From Ignavibacteriota bacterium (GTDB lineage: Bacteria; Bacteroidota; Ignavibacteria; UBA10030; SZUA-254): a stretch of DNA of 7,243 nt. Within the stretch, counting starts at the first letter, position 1. Each line of letters starts with the position of its first letter. The position numbers and the translations under genes were made by a program. Under the pieces are notes generated by a model, which made no database searches, was not told where the DNA came from, and saw nothing but the letters and a program-made list of their open reading frames with translations. The stretch covers positions 1 through 7,243 of the forward strand of contig JACPVN010000260.1 of the NCBI GenBank assembly GCA_016191715.1, in the 5' to 3' direction. Below, one piece after another: positions 5,417-7,243 of the stretch.

Positions 5417-6045
5417 GCCGCTTGTTCAGTAATAATCAGGTTAGTAATGTCGCCTGCGCCTTCTCGTACAACAAGCGGTTGGTCTTCCGTTAAATCAAGC
5501 ACGGTCGAAAGTTCAAGTCCGCTCATTCCGCCGTCGAGAATTAAATCCACTCGTCCGTCGTACGAACGTTTGATGAGTTCCGGGTCGTTCAGCAGTTGTT
5601 CGTTCACGCCGTCCACGCTCGCGTTGAGAATAGGATGACCGAGTTGCTTCACTATCTCGATACAGATTTTGTTGTTCGGTACGCGGATACCGACTGTCTT
5701 TCGTTTGCTGATAAGCGATTTCGGAAGTTGTTTCAGCCGGCTCGCCGGAAGCACGAACGTGAACGGTCCCGGCACGAGATGCTTCATCAACCGGAATGCG
5801 GGATTCGATACTTTCGCATACTCGCTGATGTGACTCAAATCGGAACAAACAAAACTGAACGGTTTCTGCGTGTCCTGCTGTTTGATTTGATAAATTCGTT
5901 CAATCGCATGAGTGCTGTAAATACTGCATCCGATGCCATAGACGGTATCGGTCGGATAAATGATGACGCCGCCATGCTTCAACACGTCAACCGCGTGTTC
6001 GATGTGGCGACCTTGAGGATTATCAGGATGAACTTGGAGGTACAT
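5413..6045 (-). CDS. yciO: YciO-like member of the TsaC/Sua5/YrdC family
   Basis: The TsaC/Sua5/YrdC family includes L-threonylcarbamoyladenylate synthases, which make the activated intermediate for the t6A tRNA modification from threonine, bicarbonate and ATP. The 210-residue protein is close in length and sequence to E. coli YciO: it opens with VHPDNPQ, then GGVIIYPTDTVYGIGC (25-40), AFRLMKHLVPGPFTFVL (83-99), SKRKTVGIRVP (113-123) and LVVREGAGDI (191-200). Of the TsaC KxR and SxN substrate residues, only half are kept: K55 but Q57, and S143 but D145. True t6A synthesis is therefore uncertain, as for YciO itself. I start at the ATG at 6045, where the family N-terminus begins and an AAGGA Shine-Dalgarno lies seven bases upstream; the frame is open to 6081. 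It is second in the operon, 53 bases after rmuC, and overlaps the membrane-protein gene by 4 bases. Confidence 0.9.
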   Translation of the reverse strand: MYLQVHPDNPQGRHIEHAVDVLKHGGVIIYPTDTVYGIGCSIYSTHAIERIYQIKQQDTQKPFSFVCSDLSHISEYAKVSNPAFRLMKHLVPGPFTFVLPASRLKQLPKSLISKRKTVGIRVPNNKICIEIVKQLGHPILNASVDGVNEQLLNDPELIKRSYDGRVDLILDGGMSGLELSTVLDLTEDQPLVVREGAGDITNLIITEQAA

Positions 6046-6084
6046 AGAAATTTCCTTGTAATTGTTTTTGGTAAAGAGCAACTA

Positions 6085-6099
6085 ACCGCACGGTGCGGT
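6085..6099. promoter_or_regulatory. GC-rich palindrome at the rmuC stop codon
   Basis: ACCGCAC and GTGCGGT (6085-6091 and 6093-6099) are perfect inverted arms around one base. They could fold as a six-pair stem with a three-base loop in the mRNA. The palindrome touches the rmuC stop and sits 39 bases before the yciO start. No T run follows, so it is more likely an mRNA-stabilising or processing hairpin, or a protein site, than a terminator. Confidence 0.45.
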
Positions 6100-7175
6100 C
6101 AGCGTAACAATTGGTAATTCGATTCTGATTGTTCGTTGGTGATGGTTTGTTCGGCGATTCCTTCCAATTTGTTTTCGAATAGTGAAAGCCGTTTGTCCGC
6201 TTCGTCGTACTTGTTATGTGCGTTGTTGAGATGCGTACCAAGCGTCTCGAACGCATCGCGCACTTTTCCGATGTCGCCCTGCAAACGACCGAGTGTGTTC
6301 AAAATCTGTTTTGCGCTCTGTTCGATTTTCAACCCGCGCAAGCCGAGCGCTATCACTTGTAAATACGCGTAAAAACTGTTCGGGGAAACCGGGACGACAT
6401 TTTTCTCAAGTGCATATTGATACACTCCCGAATCGCCCGTTCCTTCACCTTTGATGATGACTTCATAATAAATATTCTCTGCAGGAATATACATCAGCGC
6501 AAACGGAAAGGTTCCTTCATCCGGCAAGATGTATTTGCCTGCAATGGCTTCGATATGTTTTTTCACATCGCTGAGGAATGTTTTCTGAAATTGTTTCTTC
6601 TCGGTTTCGGTAGATGCCTGATAAAACTTCTTGAAATTTTCGAGCGGAAATTTTGAATCTACCGGAACAATTCCCTCCGATGTTTTAATGATGGCATCAA
6701 CCGTCTGCCCGTTTTTGAATTTGTATTGCATCTCGAAATGTTCTGACGGTAAAACCTGCTTCAACAAATCTTCGAGAAGTAATTCGCCCAAGCCCCCGCG
6801 AAGTTTCGGTGCACGAAGCAGTTCTTCTAACTTGGAAACGCTTTGTCCCAACTCTTTTATCTCCTGCGTTGCCTGACCAAGTTGACCGAGATTTTTCTGA
6901 ACATCACCAATCACCCGCGCGGCATTATCAAGCCGGTTGCCGACGGATGTTGTTTGCGTTTGCAGTTGTTGCGTTACGCTGTTGAGTTGTTGATTAAGAT
7001 TTTCTGAAACATGTTGCAAACTTGTCCGCATATCGCCGCGTAATGCTTCGACCTGTTGTTGCATGAGTTGCATTGTTTGGGAATAATCGGTTTGAACCGG
7101 AGCGGATTTCCGCGAAAGGAGAATAACAAGAAGAACGACAACCGCCCCGAGCAATATTAACGTCAATACATCCAT
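6099..7175 (-). CDS. rmuC: RmuC family DNA recombination protein
   Basis: RmuC proteins limit recombination between short inverted repeats and carry a PD-(D/E)xK nuclease-like core; the exact reaction is unproven. The 358-residue protein has an N-terminal membrane anchor (residues 4-20, very hydrophobic), then a long Gln-rich coiled-coil region (about 28-118). The conserved RmuC domain follows, with RGGLGELLLEDLL (126-138), QTVDAIIK with D160, the signature VDSKFPLENF (172-181), MYIPAENIYYEVI (228-240) and SPNSFYAYLQVIALGLRG (264-281). It is shorter than E. coli RmuC (475 residues), mainly through a reduced coiled coil and tail, which is common outside the gamma-proteobacteria. The ATG at 7175 is chosen because it starts just before the anchor; there is no clear Shine-Dalgarno. 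It is the first gene visible in the minus-strand operon. Confidence 0.95.
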   Translation of the reverse strand: MDVLTLILLGAVVVLLVILLSRKSAPVQTDYSQTMQLMQQQVEALRGDMRTSLQHVSENLNQQLNSVTQQLQTQTTSVGNRLDNAARVIGDVQKNLGQLGQATQEIKELGQSVSKLEELLRAPKLRGGLGELLLEDLLKQVLPSEHFEMQYKFKNGQTVDAIIKTSEGIVPVDSKFPLENFKKFYQASTETEKKQFQKTFLSDVKKHIEAIAGKYILPDEGTFPFALMYIPAENIYYEVIIKGEGTGDSGVYQYALEKNVVPVSPNSFYAYLQVIALGLRGLKIEQSAKQILNTLGRLQGDIGKVRDAFETLGTHLNNAHNKYDEADKRLSLFENKLEGIAEQTITNEQSESNYQLLR

Positions 7176-7243
7176 ACGTTTTTTGTGTGAGCGGGAAAAT
7201 GATGAATCCGCTCGACTGATTGAACCTAAGAAAAATTTAGGAA

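Noticed and set aside
4982..5638. Plus-strand open frame of 218 codons across the membrane-protein and yciO genes.
   Set aside because: It is antisense to two well-supported genes and its translation is low-complexity and unlike any family.
7225..7241. CCTAA/TTAGG short inverted repeat near the right edge as a terminator of an upstream gene.
   Set aside because: The stem is only five AT-rich pairs with no T run, and the upstream gene is outside the window.

Overview
The window is a chromosomal segment, probably from a bacterium of the Bacteroidota/Chlorobiota/Ignavibacteria breadth. This assignment is an inference. It rests on the type of phosphofructokinase, several genes without a clear Shine-Dalgarno sequence, and one promoter-like element matching the Bacteroidetes -7 pattern TAnnTTTG. 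No rRNA, tRNA, CRISPR array or transposase gene is visible.

Layout. (1) 1-493, minus strand: the N-terminal half of a 6-phosphofructokinase that runs off the left edge. (2) 684-2800, plus strand: a tightly overlapping defence operon of a DNA cytosine-5 methyltransferase, an unrecognised protein that is most likely the cognate restriction endonuclease, and a Vsr-type mismatch endonuclease. It is visibly richer in A and T than the flanking housekeeping genes, as expected for a transferred restriction-modification (R-M) cassette. (3) 2887-3055, minus strand: a decayed copy of a small gene whose intact copy lies at 4770-4961. (4) 3095-4718, plus strand: hipB-hipS-hipT, a three-gene toxin-antitoxin module in which the usual HipA is split into a small HipS and a kinase HipT. 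A 13-bp perfect inverted repeat frames the promoter region. The hipT reading frame is broken by an in-frame TAA at the head of a 17-A run, but the family's C-terminal segment continues in the same frame to 4718. (5) 4770-7175, minus strand: a compact operon running rmuC, a YciO/TsaC/Sua5-family gene, a four-helix membrane protein and a 63-residue charged protein. The last three genes overlap by 4 bases at each junction.

How they fit together. Two selfish or defensive modules (R-M plus Vsr, and HipBST) sit side by side between housekeeping genes, which suggests a small accessory island or integration hotspot. The methyltransferase would protect host DNA, the endonuclease would cut unmodified DNA, and Vsr would repair the T:G mismatches left when 5-methylcytosine deaminates. 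HipB would repress its own operon through the inverted repeat, HipS would restrain HipT, and HipT would phosphorylate a translation factor. A near-identical 79-bp segment lies on both sides of HipBST, so the module is bracketed by direct repeats of a host gene end.

The most interesting points are the HipBST architecture with its interrupted toxin, the unassigned restriction enzyme, and the duplicated small gene bracketing the toxin-antitoxin module.
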